A stretch of DNA of 64,000 nt from Virgibacillus dokdonensis (GTDB taxonomy: Bacteria > Bacillota > Bacilli > Bacillales > Amphibacillaceae): the NCBI RefSeq assembly GCF_900166595.1, contig NZ_LT745763.1:2910986-2974985 (forward strand), written 5' to 3'. Shown piece by piece: positions 33,319-44,016 of this stretch. Made by a program: the position numbers and the translations under genes. The notes under the pieces were generated by a model that was given only the letters and a program-made list of their open reading frames with translations, ran no database searches and was not told the origin of the DNA. How positions within the stretch are numbered: the stretch's first letter is position 1; each line of letters opens with the position of its first letter.

Positions 33319-33941
33319 GCTTTACTATCTCCTTTCCACACTTCTGCTAGAGCTTCAAAAATAAAATAAGTAGAAGCTGAACCTGGATCTTGGTGTCCGA
33401 TCGTTTTTTCTTTAAAATAGGCTGCTCGTCCCTTGGTTGCGGTCATTGCTTTAATTTTTTCAAGTGCAGCATCCGCGCTGGCCATGAGTCCATCAGGTGT
33501 CGAATGCTCATTATCTGTAAAATAATGTGCGATTGATGCCCACATATCAACCATAGTTTTCTCGCCTTCTTCTGCTTTACCACGTTGTTTTAACCCATTT
33601 ACTGCTTCATTTAATGCAGAGCTGAAACTAGTTTGGTCTACAAGTTCTTCTCCTTTTAGTTTCGTTGATAGTTTAAGGAAAGCAGTTCCAAATAGGGGAC
33701 CTGAAGCGCCGCCTACTTTCGACATTAACGTCATCGCCACATCTTTGAAAACTTCAGATACATTCGTATAAGTAGCTTCTTCCAATTTTGAAGCTACTTC
33801 TTGAAACCCTCTAGCCATATTTATTCCGTGGTCACCGTCTCCAATAGGCTGATCTAAAGCCGTTAATTCATCTTTGTTGGTTTGCATTTTTTCATTTGCT
33901 CGTTGCATCCATTGAACTGTATTCATTACATTTAGTTGCAT
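33315..33941 (-). CDS. dhaL: Dihydroxyacetone kinase ADP-binding subunit
   Basis: A 208-residue all-helical subunit. Nucleotide- and metal-binding residues lie in LDQPIGDGDHGINMARGF (residues 29-46), GGASGPLFGTAFLKLS and GHQDPGSASTYFIFEAL. It holds ADP permanently as a cofactor that is recharged by DhaM. It lies 12 bases downstream of dhaK and is translationally coupled to dhaM. Confidence 0.94.
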   Translation of the reverse strand: MQLNVMNTVQWMQRANEKMQTNKDELTALDQPIGDGDHGINMARGFQEVASKLEEATYTNVSEVFKDVAMTLMSKVGGASGPLFGTAFLKLSTKLKGEELVDQTSFSSALNEAVNGLKQRGKAEEGEKTMVDMWASIAHYFTDNEHSTPDGLMASADAALEKIKAMTATKGRAAYFKEKTIGHQDPGSASTYFIFEALAEVWKGDSKA

Positions 33942-33953
33942 TTTTATTTCCTC

Positions 33954-34949
33954 CTAATTGCGAAATGCAGGTGCTTCAGACGGAGCTTGTAGTAAAGATT
34001 TTAATTCGTCATCTAGCTTTAGCAAAGTAACTGAACAACCCGCCATTTCCAACGATGTCATATATTCTCCTACAAATGTTTGAAATACTTCAATACCTTT
34101 ATCTTTTAACAGGCTTTGCACCTTTTTATTAACAATAAATAGTTCCATTTCCGGAGTAGCACCTAAACCATTAATCATTACAGCTACTTCTTGTCTTTTT
34201 GGTATGTCTATATCAGCGAAAATTCGTTCTACTAATTCTGTAGCAATGTCATCAGCAGAAGCGATTTGCTTTCGTTCAATTCCTGGTTCTCCGTGAATAC
34301 CTATTCCTATCTCCATTTCATTATCATCTAACTGAAAACTTGGCTTCCCAGCAGCTGGGACAGTGCCAGAAGTTAACGCCATTCCCATGGAGCGCACATT
34401 GGCTACAACCTTATCAGCAACACGCTTTACCTCTTGCAATGAAGCGCCACTTTCAGCCATAGCCCCAGCTATTTTATGAACGAGTACGGTACCAGCTATA
34501 CCCCTTCTCCCCGTTGTAAACGAGCTATCTTCTACAGCAACATCATCATTTACAATTACTTTTTCTACTTGAATACCTTCTGCTTCAGCTAACTCTGCAG
34601 CCATTTCAAAGTTAAGTACATCCCCTGTATAGTTTTTAATAACGAGAAAGACGCCTTTTCCTCCGTCTGCTGCTTTAATTCCTTCAAATACCTGGTCAGG
34701 TGTTGGCGATGTAAAAACTTCACCTGCAACTGCACAATCTAACATACCTTTTCCAATATATCCAGCATGAGCTGGTTCATGACCGCTACCCCCACCACTC
34801 ACTAAACCAACTTTATCTTCTACAGGAGCATCTTTACGAGCGATGACAAGCGTCTCAGGAATTACTTTTAATTTGGACGGATAAGCAGCAACTAGACCTT
34901 GCACCATATCTTGTACAACTTCATTTGGATTATTAATAATTTTTTTCAT
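33954..34949 (-). CDS. dhaK: Dihydroxyacetone kinase substrate-binding subunit
   Basis: A 331-residue subunit that binds dihydroxyacetone covalently through a histidine, here in GIGIHGEPGIER near residue 218. The substrate loop is LVSGGGSGHEPAHAGYIGKG (residues 48-67). Length is normal. It is the first gene of the PEP-dependent dhaK-L-M operon. The product, DHA phosphate, enters glycolysis. A glycerol dehydrogenase is not in this window, so the source of dihydroxyacetone is unknown. Confidence 0.95.
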   Translation of the reverse strand: MKKIINNPNEVVQDMVQGLVAAYPSKLKVIPETLVIARKDAPVEDKVGLVSGGGSGHEPAHAGYIGKGMLDCAVAGEVFTSPTPDQVFEGIKAADGGKGVFLVIKNYTGDVLNFEMAAELAEAEGIQVEKVIVNDDVAVEDSSFTTGRRGIAGTVLVHKIAGAMAESGASLQEVKRVADKVVANVRSMGMALTSGTVPAAGKPSFQLDDNEMEIGIGIHGEPGIERKQIASADDIATELVERIFADIDIPKRQEVAVMINGLGATPEMELFIVNKKVQSLLKDKGIEVFQTFVGEYMTSLEMAGCSVTLLKLDDELKSLLQAPSEAPAFRN

Positions 34950-35070
34950 TGCTTCATTCCTCCTTAACTCTATTGTAGTAAAATTTTTTTACACTTGGAA
35001 GGCTTTGGAATTTTTGTTTTCAACAATCTTGTGTATAAGTACTTCCCTTAAAAGGTATTACTTTTCGCGC

Positions 35071-35134
35071 CTTAGAAAAATTGGTTTGTCGCCAAGTCTT
35101 ACGGCGAAGCCTTTGTTTTTCTTATACTATAAAC
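35071..35134 (+). repeat. Family B repeat, joined to a family A copy
   Basis: CTTAGAAAAATTGGTTTGTC, GCCAAGTCTTACGGCGAAGC, TTTGTTTTTCTTATACTATAAAC is a clear family B copy, but instead of its usual TTTTATACTTTC end it passes directly into GAACAAAGGATCGG, the start of family A copy 5. Confidence 0.7.
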
Positions 35135-35136
35135 CC

Positions 35137-35400
35137 GAACAAAGGATCGGAGCGCCCGGTTAGCAACGTAGCGACTGGAACGAATCAACTAAAGTTTTAG
35201 GAATCATGCCCCTGCAACAGGGGTATGCCGACGATGGGCGGCAAGCCCGTTTTTAGTCGGCCTTCCTTTTTAACACGAACCGATGATGACTTATCGTAGG
35301 GCGATTTCGTGAAGTCGCCTAGTTGTTGGGCGCTGGAGCTGGACGGGGCCCATTCGGTTATTTGGTTACGCCATAGCATCACATCTTATACTTTCTTATC
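35137..35400 (+). repeat. Intergenic repeat family A, copy 5 (long form)
   Basis: It contains the GCGCCCGGTTAGCAAC closing strand, the extra arm (CAACAGGGGTATGCCG ... CGGCAAGCCCGTTTTTAG), GATGATGACTTATCGTAGGG, CGATTTCGTGAAGTCGCC, GTTGTTGGGCGCTGG and a TTATACTTTCTTATC end. It lies between dhaK and glpK, antisense to both. This and the family B copy occupy most of the 34950-35493 gap. Confidence 0.85.
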
Positions 35401-35431
35401 TTTCAAAAAATCTTATGCTTTCCTGTAGTGT

Positions 35432-35478
35432 AAAAAGAGGTCATGCTTACCCTTAAGATAATCCTGACCTCCTTTTTT
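35432..35478 (-). terminator. Terminator of glpF-glpK
   Basis: On the minus strand GGAGGTCA (35465-35472) pairs with TGACCTC (35437-35443) across a loop of about 20 bases and is followed by TTTTTA. It lies 16 bases after the glpK stop. Confidence 0.7.
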
Positions 35479-35493
35479 ATACATTTTATACGA

Positions 35494-37834
<2,341 letters not shown>

Positions 37835-38065
37835 AACACCCCTTTGATTTAGACTACATTAATTATGGGCTTTAAATATAAATTTCTTTCAGTGAGAGCT
37901 TCTATCTAGTTGTATACTTCTAATGTTGCTATCTTTACATTCACTCACTCCATTCTCATGACGGAGTATACTGAGAAGCCTTTCTCCAAACCACTAATAG
38001 AAGCACTAGCCTTTTCTAGCTCTCCAATTTAAAATATCAGAATTATTTTAATTTTACAGCATACG

Positions 38066-38130
38066 AAAAAAATCCACACCTTTATATGCATATCATTCCC
38101 TCAAGAATTATACTATCATAAAGTGTGGAT
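38066..38130 (-). promoter_or_regulatory. Terminator-type hairpin in the glpF leader (probable GlpP antitermination target)
   Basis: On the minus strand ATCCACAC-TTTAT (38130 leftwards) pairs with ATAAA-G-GTGTGGAT ending at 38072 and is followed by seven T. It sits about 30-90 nt after the expected transcription start and some 230 bases before glpF. This is the arrangement of B. subtilis glpFK, where GlpP with glycerol 3-phosphate prevents termination. No glpP gene is in the window. Confidence 0.65.
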
Positions 38131-38166
38131 CTCCTATTCTCCGCCACATAATTAACTTATAGGTTT

Positions 38167-38195
38167 ATATTACTTCACAAAGAAAGCGTTGTCAA
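38167..38195 (-). promoter_or_regulatory. glpF promoter with overlapping cre-like site
   Basis: On the minus strand TTGACA (38190-38195), a 17-base spacer and TAATAT (38167-38172). The bases TGACAACGCTTTCT, covering the -35 box and spacer, match the cre consensus at 12 of 14 positions, so CcpA would block the polymerase. Confidence 0.7.
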
Positions 38196-38349
38196 TATTT
38201 TTTTACTGCTTACCTTGGTCATAAAAGAACTCCGATTATCGTTCTTTTATATTGACAGAAACTTATGTTTTCTACAACATGACATAAATCTGTAAAAATA
38301 TTTTAGGAATTAGGTTGCTAAAGTTTATTCCCCGGGAAATATTCTTCAT

Positions 38350-40728
38350 TTACGGGTACAGTGTCAATTGCTCTCCTGTCATACTATCCAAATAGGTTGT
38401 ATGATAATTCCCCTTCACCCAATCTGGTAATTGATCCTGATACAACCGACTTTTCACGTGACCTGATTGTCCAGGTGAAACGATATGGTAGCCTTTTGAT
38501 GGGGTTGCCATATCTATTACAAACCGCCAAGAAGCACCATGATCTACAATCCCTGTTTCTTCTTCAAAACTTGCAGCCATTGGCGTTACACTGCTTCCAT
38601 CTACTGGAATAGGACCTTCTTGATTAAAAATATACTCTAAAACAGGATGAACGTTGGAAAGAGGGTGTTCAAAGTAGACGCGATGGTAATCTCCCCATTT
38701 CCACTCTGATATAGTCTCCCCATATTTTTCTTCTAACTCCGTAATAGACTGTTGTAATGAATCCAATAAAACTTGTTGTAAACCTCCATAAGTTTCTAAC
38801 CATGCAGACGGTTCTCCTTTAATTGCTTTTCTTAATAAAGTATCTGTCGAATGTCCCTTCCCTTTAAATAGATCTAACATGGAATCTGGTATTTCTTGAT
38901 AAATGGTCTTTTCAATATTTTTGTGCCAATGATGAAATAGTAATGGCTGACTAGCAGAAGCATCATCCTTATAATCCCATTCATCTAAAAGACAGAGTGC
39001 TTCTGTAGCTTGTTTGGATAGTTTTCCCCCTTCTAATAATTGTAAAAATGAAGGTGTAAGTTCTTTTGCTTGCATGTTAAAGCTATCCATTTGTAAATCC
39101 TGCATGCCTTGAACTGTTATTTCCTCCACACTCTCTAATACTTCTGCAATGCGTTCATAGCGATACGGTTGCGCCCATACATTACTTATATGGTACGGAT
39201 AATCTTCTGTCGTTATTTTGTTGTTAGCAGTCGCAATATAACCTTTTTCTGGATTAATCATTATAGGAAGCTCATCAAACGGAATATAGCCACGCCATTC
39301 ATTTTCTCTTTGCCAACCTGGAAGTGGGAGCAAGGCATCTTTTCCGTTTTCATAAACTGGAATATTTCCATTTGCCTTATAAGCTATTGTTCCGCTTTTA
39401 GAAGCAAAGACAAAATTTTGTGCGGGGGCTAAGAACTTTTCCAATCCCTTTTCAAAGGATTCCCAGTTCTTCGCTTTATTTATTTGTAAAATAGCCTCCA
39501 ATTCCGTCGTTGCTTCTAATGCAGTCCACTTGAGTGACAGAACATTTTCCTCCCCACTATCTTCAACAAATTCGGAGATAACAGGACCATGCCTTGTTTC
39601 GACTACTTCATAATCAATCGTTGCTCCGTCTTTCACAGCAATCGGTTCCTGAATAATACTTGCTTTTTCCCACTCCCCTTCAAATAAAAACGTCGCTTTA
39701 GAATAAGGCTTTCTTTTTTCAAGGTATAATTGTTGCACATCTGGTCCTGTGTTGGTTACTCCCCACGCAATTTGTTCATTATGACCTAATATAATTCCTG
39801 GAACTCCTGCAAAAATAACACCGCTTACTTGTTGCGTTTCGGTTTGCAACTGCATTTGAATCCAGATAGATGGAGTCGCTAAGCCCAAATGTGGATCATT
39901 TGCTAACATAGGGAATCCAGAAGCTGTTTTCTCACCAGAAACGACCCAATTATTGCTCCCATTAAATGCTGGCGGAATAATTGCTTGAGATAGTTTATCT
40001 TTTACAGAAACATATTTTTCTTTCATAATAACAGGCTTTTCTTGAGGATAAGATGGAAATAACTCGTATGCTTTTTCTTCTCCAAATTGTTGTAGTAAAT
40101 AGTAATTGAACGCTTGCTGCTCCCAGTGACCACCCAAATCAAATGCCATGTATTTACCAATAGTTAATGAGTCTAGTGGTGTCCATTTTTCTGGTTCAAA
40201 GCCCATTAATTTAAATTCAATTGGTAGCGTATTATCTTCCTTCGCTTGTTGCATATAGGCATTGACCCCTTTGGCAAACGCCTCTAATACTTCTTTTGCT
40301 TCATCGCTGTAAAGGTCGTAAGATTTCTCAGCTGCTCTTCTTAGTCCTAATGTACGAAAATATTTATCTTGATCAACAGCTGCCTCGCCTGCTACCTCAC
40401 TGATCGTACCGGATGCCTGTCTGCGGGACATTTCCATTTGAAATAACCGATATTGTGCTTGGACATACCCTTGTGCTGCATATAAATCATGTTCATTTTG
40501 CGCCTGTATCTTTGGCACGCCATTAGCATCCGTGATCACGTCCACCTTCTGCTTTAAAACGGAAAGCTGAATGCTTCCCTCTGTTTTTTCAACCAAGCGA
40601 TCCAAGTAAACAGTAACAACAAAAAAAGCGATTACTAAAATGAGTGTTATCATTCCAAAAATAATGATTGTTAATTTCGTTTTCTTTCTTGTTTGTTTTA
40701 TGGTCTTTTCCTCCATTCTTTCTTCCAC
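38350..40728 (-). CDS. Penicillin acylase family (Ntn hydrolase) membrane-anchored protein
   Basis: A 792-residue protein with an N-terminal membrane anchor (residues 18-42) and an outside catalytic part. The precursor is expected to cut before Ser258 in FNGSNNWVVSGEKTASG, which then becomes the nucleophile. Other family motifs are IWIQMQLQT, GVIFAGVPGIILGHNEQIAW and TETRHGPVIS-like EVVETRHGPVI. Relatives cleave penicillins, acyl-homoserine lactones or cyclic lipopeptides. Substrate unknown. The start is GTG 40728 (GGGGAGG three bases before) or ATG 40716. Single gene. Confidence 0.88.
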   Translation of the reverse strand: MEERMEEKTIKQTRKKTKLTIIIFGMITLILVIAFFVVTVYLDRLVEKTEGSIQLSVLKQKVDVITDANGVPKIQAQNEHDLYAAQGYVQAQYRLFQMEMSRRQASGTISEVAGEAAVDQDKYFRTLGLRRAAEKSYDLYSDEAKEVLEAFAKGVNAYMQQAKEDNTLPIEFKLMGFEPEKWTPLDSLTIGKYMAFDLGGHWEQQAFNYYLLQQFGEEKAYELFPSYPQEKPVIMKEKYVSVKDKLSQAIIPPAFNGSNNWVVSGEKTASGFPMLANDPHLGLATPSIWIQMQLQTETQQVSGVIFAGVPGIILGHNEQIAWGVTNTGPDVQQLYLEKRKPYSKATFLFEGEWEKASIIQEPIAVKDGATIDYEVVETRHGPVISEFVEDSGEENVLSLKWTALEATTELEAILQINKAKNWESFEKGLEKFLAPAQNFVFASKSGTIAYKANGNIPVYENGKDALLPLPGWQRENEWRGYIPFDELPIMINPEKGYIATANNKITTEDYPYHISNVWAQPYRYERIAEVLESVEEITVQGMQDLQMDSFNMQAKELTPSFLQLLEGGKLSKQATEALCLLDEWDYKDDASASQPLLFHHWHKNIEKTIYQEIPDSMLDLFKGKGHSTDTLLRKAIKGEPSAWLETYGGLQQVLLDSLQQSITELEEKYGETISEWKWGDYHRVYFEHPLSNVHPVLEYIFNQEGPIPVDGSSVTPMAASFEEETGIVDHGASWRFVIDMATPSKGYHIVSPGQSGHVKSRLYQDQLPDWVKGNYHTTYLDSMTGEQLTLYP

Positions 40729-41060
40729 TTTCCTCCCCTGCCTTCATTTAAGATGTAATTTTTTATCTATTGAAAAATATTTATCACAAAAAAAGATCTA
40801 TAGACCTTTCGAGATACATGTTTTTCTTCGTCTACTACATGCACTTTTACGCTAACGTGTATTAAAAGCTTAAGCATGTTGTCCAGCTATGTCAGAAAAC
40901 AAAAAATTTATTCATTTCATTTTGATAAGATGTGAAACTTTTACATCTTTCTATTCGTAACCTAAGTAACGTATAAGCTTTGCTAAGAAAATTTGGCTTA
41001 TTGATAAACCCTTTCTTTATATTTCAAGTCTCACTATTCTCATACAGGAGGTGACTTTCC
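40729..41060. other. Non-coding gap with a degenerate family B fragment
   Basis: Near 40979-41020 AAGAAAATTTGGCTTATTGAT and AAACCCTTTCTTTATATTTC resemble family B with its central stem lost. I see no other feature or gene. Confidence 0.35.
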
Positions 41061-41330
41061 TTGAGTATTCTGTTGGATTTATTTGATATTGTACGTTATT
41101 TTTATGAATCAAGGCGTGTGGAAGAAAAAGATATTGAAAAAAATATCCGTTACCTAAAGCAACAACAGTGGTTTCAAAACTACTTAAAACATCCAGAAAT
41201 ATATAAAGTAATTGTTTATGATAGAGATGTGCGTGAATGGATCGGAAAATTAAAGTACAAGAAGCTAAACCATCCATCTTATGTAGAAAAAGTACGTAAA
41301 AAAATAGTAAATTACTATCAAAAAAGATAG
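41061..41330 (+). CDS. Small hypothetical protein, 89 aa
   Basis: I do not recognise a family. A perfect AGGAGGTG seven bases before TTG 41061 makes it a credible gene. The product is soluble and rich in charged and aromatic residues, with helices such as DIVRYFYESRRVEEKDIEKN and a repeat-like HPEIYK/HPSYVEK pattern, ending in KKIVNYYQKR. It stands alone between the penicillin acylase gene and asnB. Confidence 0.65.
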   Translation: MSILLDLFDIVRYFYESRRVEEKDIEKNIRYLKQQQWFQNYLKHPEIYKVIVYDRDVREWIGKLKYKKLNHPSYVEKVRKKIVNYYQKR

Positions 41331-41457
41331 ATATTGTTATTCATTAAGTACTTGATGAACATAATGTCTTGCTATCCATTGATACGGTAACTATTTTCCC
41401 CTATTTTTAACATGCACGAAGCGACAAACTCCATCGAAAAGCTGTTGTACATCAAAC

Positions 41458-41482
41458 GCCGTGGTTTTCGTGCAACCACGGC
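41458..41482. terminator. Hairpin after the 89-aa gene
   Basis: GCCGTGGTT (41458-41466) and AACCACGGC (41474-41482) form a perfect 9-bp stem with a 7-base loop. The tail ATGTTTGCTC is only weakly T-rich. Confidence 0.5.
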
Positions 41483-41508
41483 ATGTTTGCTCATACATGT
41501 TTATCTAA

Positions 41509-41771
41509 GAACAAAGGCGCGGGGCGCCCGTTTAGCAACGTAGCGAGTGGAACAAATCAACGAAAGTTTTAGGAATCATGCCACTAAATCAGGGGTATGC
41601 CGACGCCCTAAGGCAAGCCCGTTTTTTAGTCGACCTCCCTATGTAGCACAAACCGATGGTGACTTATCTTAGGGCAATGGAGTGAAGTCGCCTAGTTGCT
41701 GGGCGCTGGAGCCGGACGTGGCTTATTCTATTATTTCCTTATCCCAAAGCATCTAATTTTTATACTTTCTA
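41509..41771 (+). repeat. Intergenic repeat family A, copy 6 (long form)
   Basis: It starts GAACAAAGGCGCGGGGCGCCC and contains TTTAGCAACGTAGCGAGTGG. The extra arm (CACTAAATCAGGGG ... CCCGTTTTTTAGTCG) precedes GATGGTGACTTATCTTAGGG and GTTGCTGGGCGCTGG. It ends TTTTTATACTTTCTATC. It fills the end of the gap between the 89-aa gene and convergent asnB. Confidence 0.85.
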
Positions 41772-41871
41772 TCTTATGAGATAAACATGACTTTTCTTCA
41801 ACTCTTATGGTGGAAAAACGTCGCTCCTTAAAATGTATGCTTTCCTAAAGCATTAGATTAAGAATCGATCC

Positions 41872-43719
41872 TTACTCCACCACCTTGACATCATACGTTC
41901 TCAACCAGTAATCTATCTGGCAAAGATGAGCAATGAGTTGCGGTCCTTGCATTAATTGTCCATACCACGGTTCTTTAAATTCTTTCCCCTCGCTTACTAA
42001 AATAGCCTCTACTTTTTCCTTATTTAAGAACTCAAATAATCGAGCATCCTCATCGTCTACTATTTCCCGCATCCATTTTTTCACTGCATTTGTATACGCT
42101 GGTTGAAATGTTTTTGGAAAAGGGCTTTTTTTACGGTAAAGGATGGTCTCTGGTAGAATGCCTTCCATTGCTTTTCGTAAAATACCTTTTTCTTTCCCTT
42201 CAAGTATCTTCATTTCCCATGGTATATTCCACACGTACTCTACTAAACGATGATCCGCATAAGGCACACGAACTTCTAAACTCGCTCCCATACTCATCCG
42301 ATCTTTTCGATCCAATAACTGAGCCATAAACCAATGCATATTTAAATAAAACAGCTCTCTTCTACGTGCATCCTCCTCTTTTTCTCCATCAAGGCGTGGT
42401 GTTTCATCGATTGTTTCCTGATAACGCGCATACACATATTCTGAGAGCTGTAACTTCTCCTGCCAGTGAGGATGAAGTAAATCAATACGTGATGACAAAG
42501 ATCGCATCCATGGAAAACCTGTTTCTTCATCCGTCGGTGGGGAATGAAACCATGGATATCCTCCAAATATTTCATCGGCACATTCTCCTGATAAGCTCAC
42601 TGTCGTTTGCTTTTTAATCTGTTGACAGAACCAGAGTAATGACGAATCTATATCCGCCATTCCAGGCTGATCTCGTAATTCTACAGCCTTTTTTAAATGG
42701 CTTGCTAATGCTTCCCCAGAGATCACTTCATTATGGTGATTCGTTTGAAAAACGGTTGCCATCTCCTCAATAAATGGCTGATCCATGGACGGTTGAAATT
42801 TGCTTGCCTTAAAATAATCTGCATTACCTTTATAATCTACAGAAAAAGTAGTGAGAGACCCTTTTCTTCGTTCCTGAAAATATTGCGAGGCAATTGCTGT
42901 GATAGCACTCGAATCTAAACCACCAGATAAAAAAGTGGATATAGGAACATCAGAAACGAGCTGCCGTTGCACTGCATCAATACATAGCTCTCTTACTTTA
43001 CTTATTGTTTCGGACATGGAATCTGTATGATGACAACTGTTTACATTCCAATAGCGCCATTTCTTGAGACCATTTTTTGAAAAAGTTAATGCATGACCTG
43101 ACCGAAGCTCATGCATATTTTTAAATAGGCCATGTCCTGGTGTCCTAGACGGACCAAGACCAAATATTTCTGCTAAACCAGAACGATCAATTTCCGCTTT
43201 TACTTCTTCGTGAGCTAGGATAGCTTTTAGTTCGGAGCCAAAGATAAACTGCCCATTTTTTTCTTGAAAAAATAACGGTTTAACCCCCAAGCGATCTCGA
43301 GCTATAAACAGTTGTTCTTTTTCTTCATCCCAAATTGCAAATGCAAATATTCCATTTAAATAATCGACGCATTGTTCTTGCCATTCCAAGTAAGCAGTAA
43401 GCAACACTTCGGTATCAGATGTCGTTTCAAAATGATAGTTTTTCTGCCTTAAATCGCTACGTAGTTCATCCGTATTATATAGTTCACCATTATATATAAG
43501 CGTATAAGTATGACGGTTTTTCGCTTTGTGCATTGGTTGCTTTCCACCTTCAATATCAATAACTGAAAGCCGCTGATGCCCAAAAGCAACATGTTGATTC
43601 ATCCATGTATTCGTTTCGTCCGGTCCACGATGTAGCAATGTGTCTGTCATCTGTTCAAGCATTTTTTCCTTTGCCCGCACATCTCTATTAAAATCCACAT
43701 AACCTACTATTCCACACAA
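41872..43719 (-). CDS. asnB: Asparagine synthetase, glutamine-hydrolysing
   Basis: A 615-residue two-domain enzyme. The glutaminase domain starts MCGIVGYVD with nucleophile Cys2, and shows LLHRGPDETNTW and NGELYN. The synthetase domain has the PP-loop FLSGGLDSSAITAIA near residue 265 and SLSGECADEIFGGYPW. It makes asparagine from aspartate, ATP and glutamine. Bacilli have AsnB, AsnO and AsnH paralogues; I use asnB only for the family. The start is TTG 43719 with GGGAGGGTG seven bases upstream, which places Cys correctly at position 2. Confidence 0.92.
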   Translation of the reverse strand: MCGIVGYVDFNRDVRAKEKMLEQMTDTLLHRGPDETNTWMNQHVAFGHQRLSVIDIEGGKQPMHKAKNRHTYTLIYNGELYNTDELRSDLRQKNYHFETTSDTEVLLTAYLEWQEQCVDYLNGIFAFAIWDEEKEQLFIARDRLGVKPLFFQEKNGQFIFGSELKAILAHEEVKAEIDRSGLAEIFGLGPSRTPGHGLFKNMHELRSGHALTFSKNGLKKWRYWNVNSCHHTDSMSETISKVRELCIDAVQRQLVSDVPISTFLSGGLDSSAITAIASQYFQERRKGSLTTFSVDYKGNADYFKASKFQPSMDQPFIEEMATVFQTNHHNEVISGEALASHLKKAVELRDQPGMADIDSSLLWFCQQIKKQTTVSLSGECADEIFGGYPWFHSPPTDEETGFPWMRSLSSRIDLLHPHWQEKLQLSEYVYARYQETIDETPRLDGEKEEDARRRELFYLNMHWFMAQLLDRKDRMSMGASLEVRVPYADHRLVEYVWNIPWEMKILEGKEKGILRKAMEGILPETILYRKKSPFPKTFQPAYTNAVKKWMREIVDDEDARLFEFLNKEKVEAILVSEGKEFKEPWYGQLMQGPQLIAHLCQIDYWLRTYDVKVVE

Positions 43720-43975
43720 ATTAAGTCACCCTCCCTAGATGCATAGAGCCTACAGAACAGTTTATGAAAGGATGTAGCAAAATATAACTTGCATCTTACA
43801 TAGTGAAGTAATTCTTCATTCCGTACAGATTTTTCATTTCTCACCAATGAAGTACAAAAGGCGAAAGGGGGCATAGGTGACGGCTACCTCCTCACCTACA
43901 CTTGTCCAGCACACAACTCTCCCATTCTTGAAGTATATGTCTTAGATCAACTTCTATCCAGAACAAACAAAGAAA

Positions 43976-44002
43976 CAGCCTGTGAAATAGGTTCACAGGC
44001 TG
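43976..44002 (-). terminator. Terminator of the opp operon
   Basis: CAGCCTGTGAA (43976-43986) pairs perfectly with TTCACAGGCTG (43992-44002). It lies 15 bases after the binding-protein gene; on the minus strand the tail is TTTCTTTGTTTGTT. Confidence 0.8.
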
Positions 44003-44016
44003 TCTATCTAAATGTT

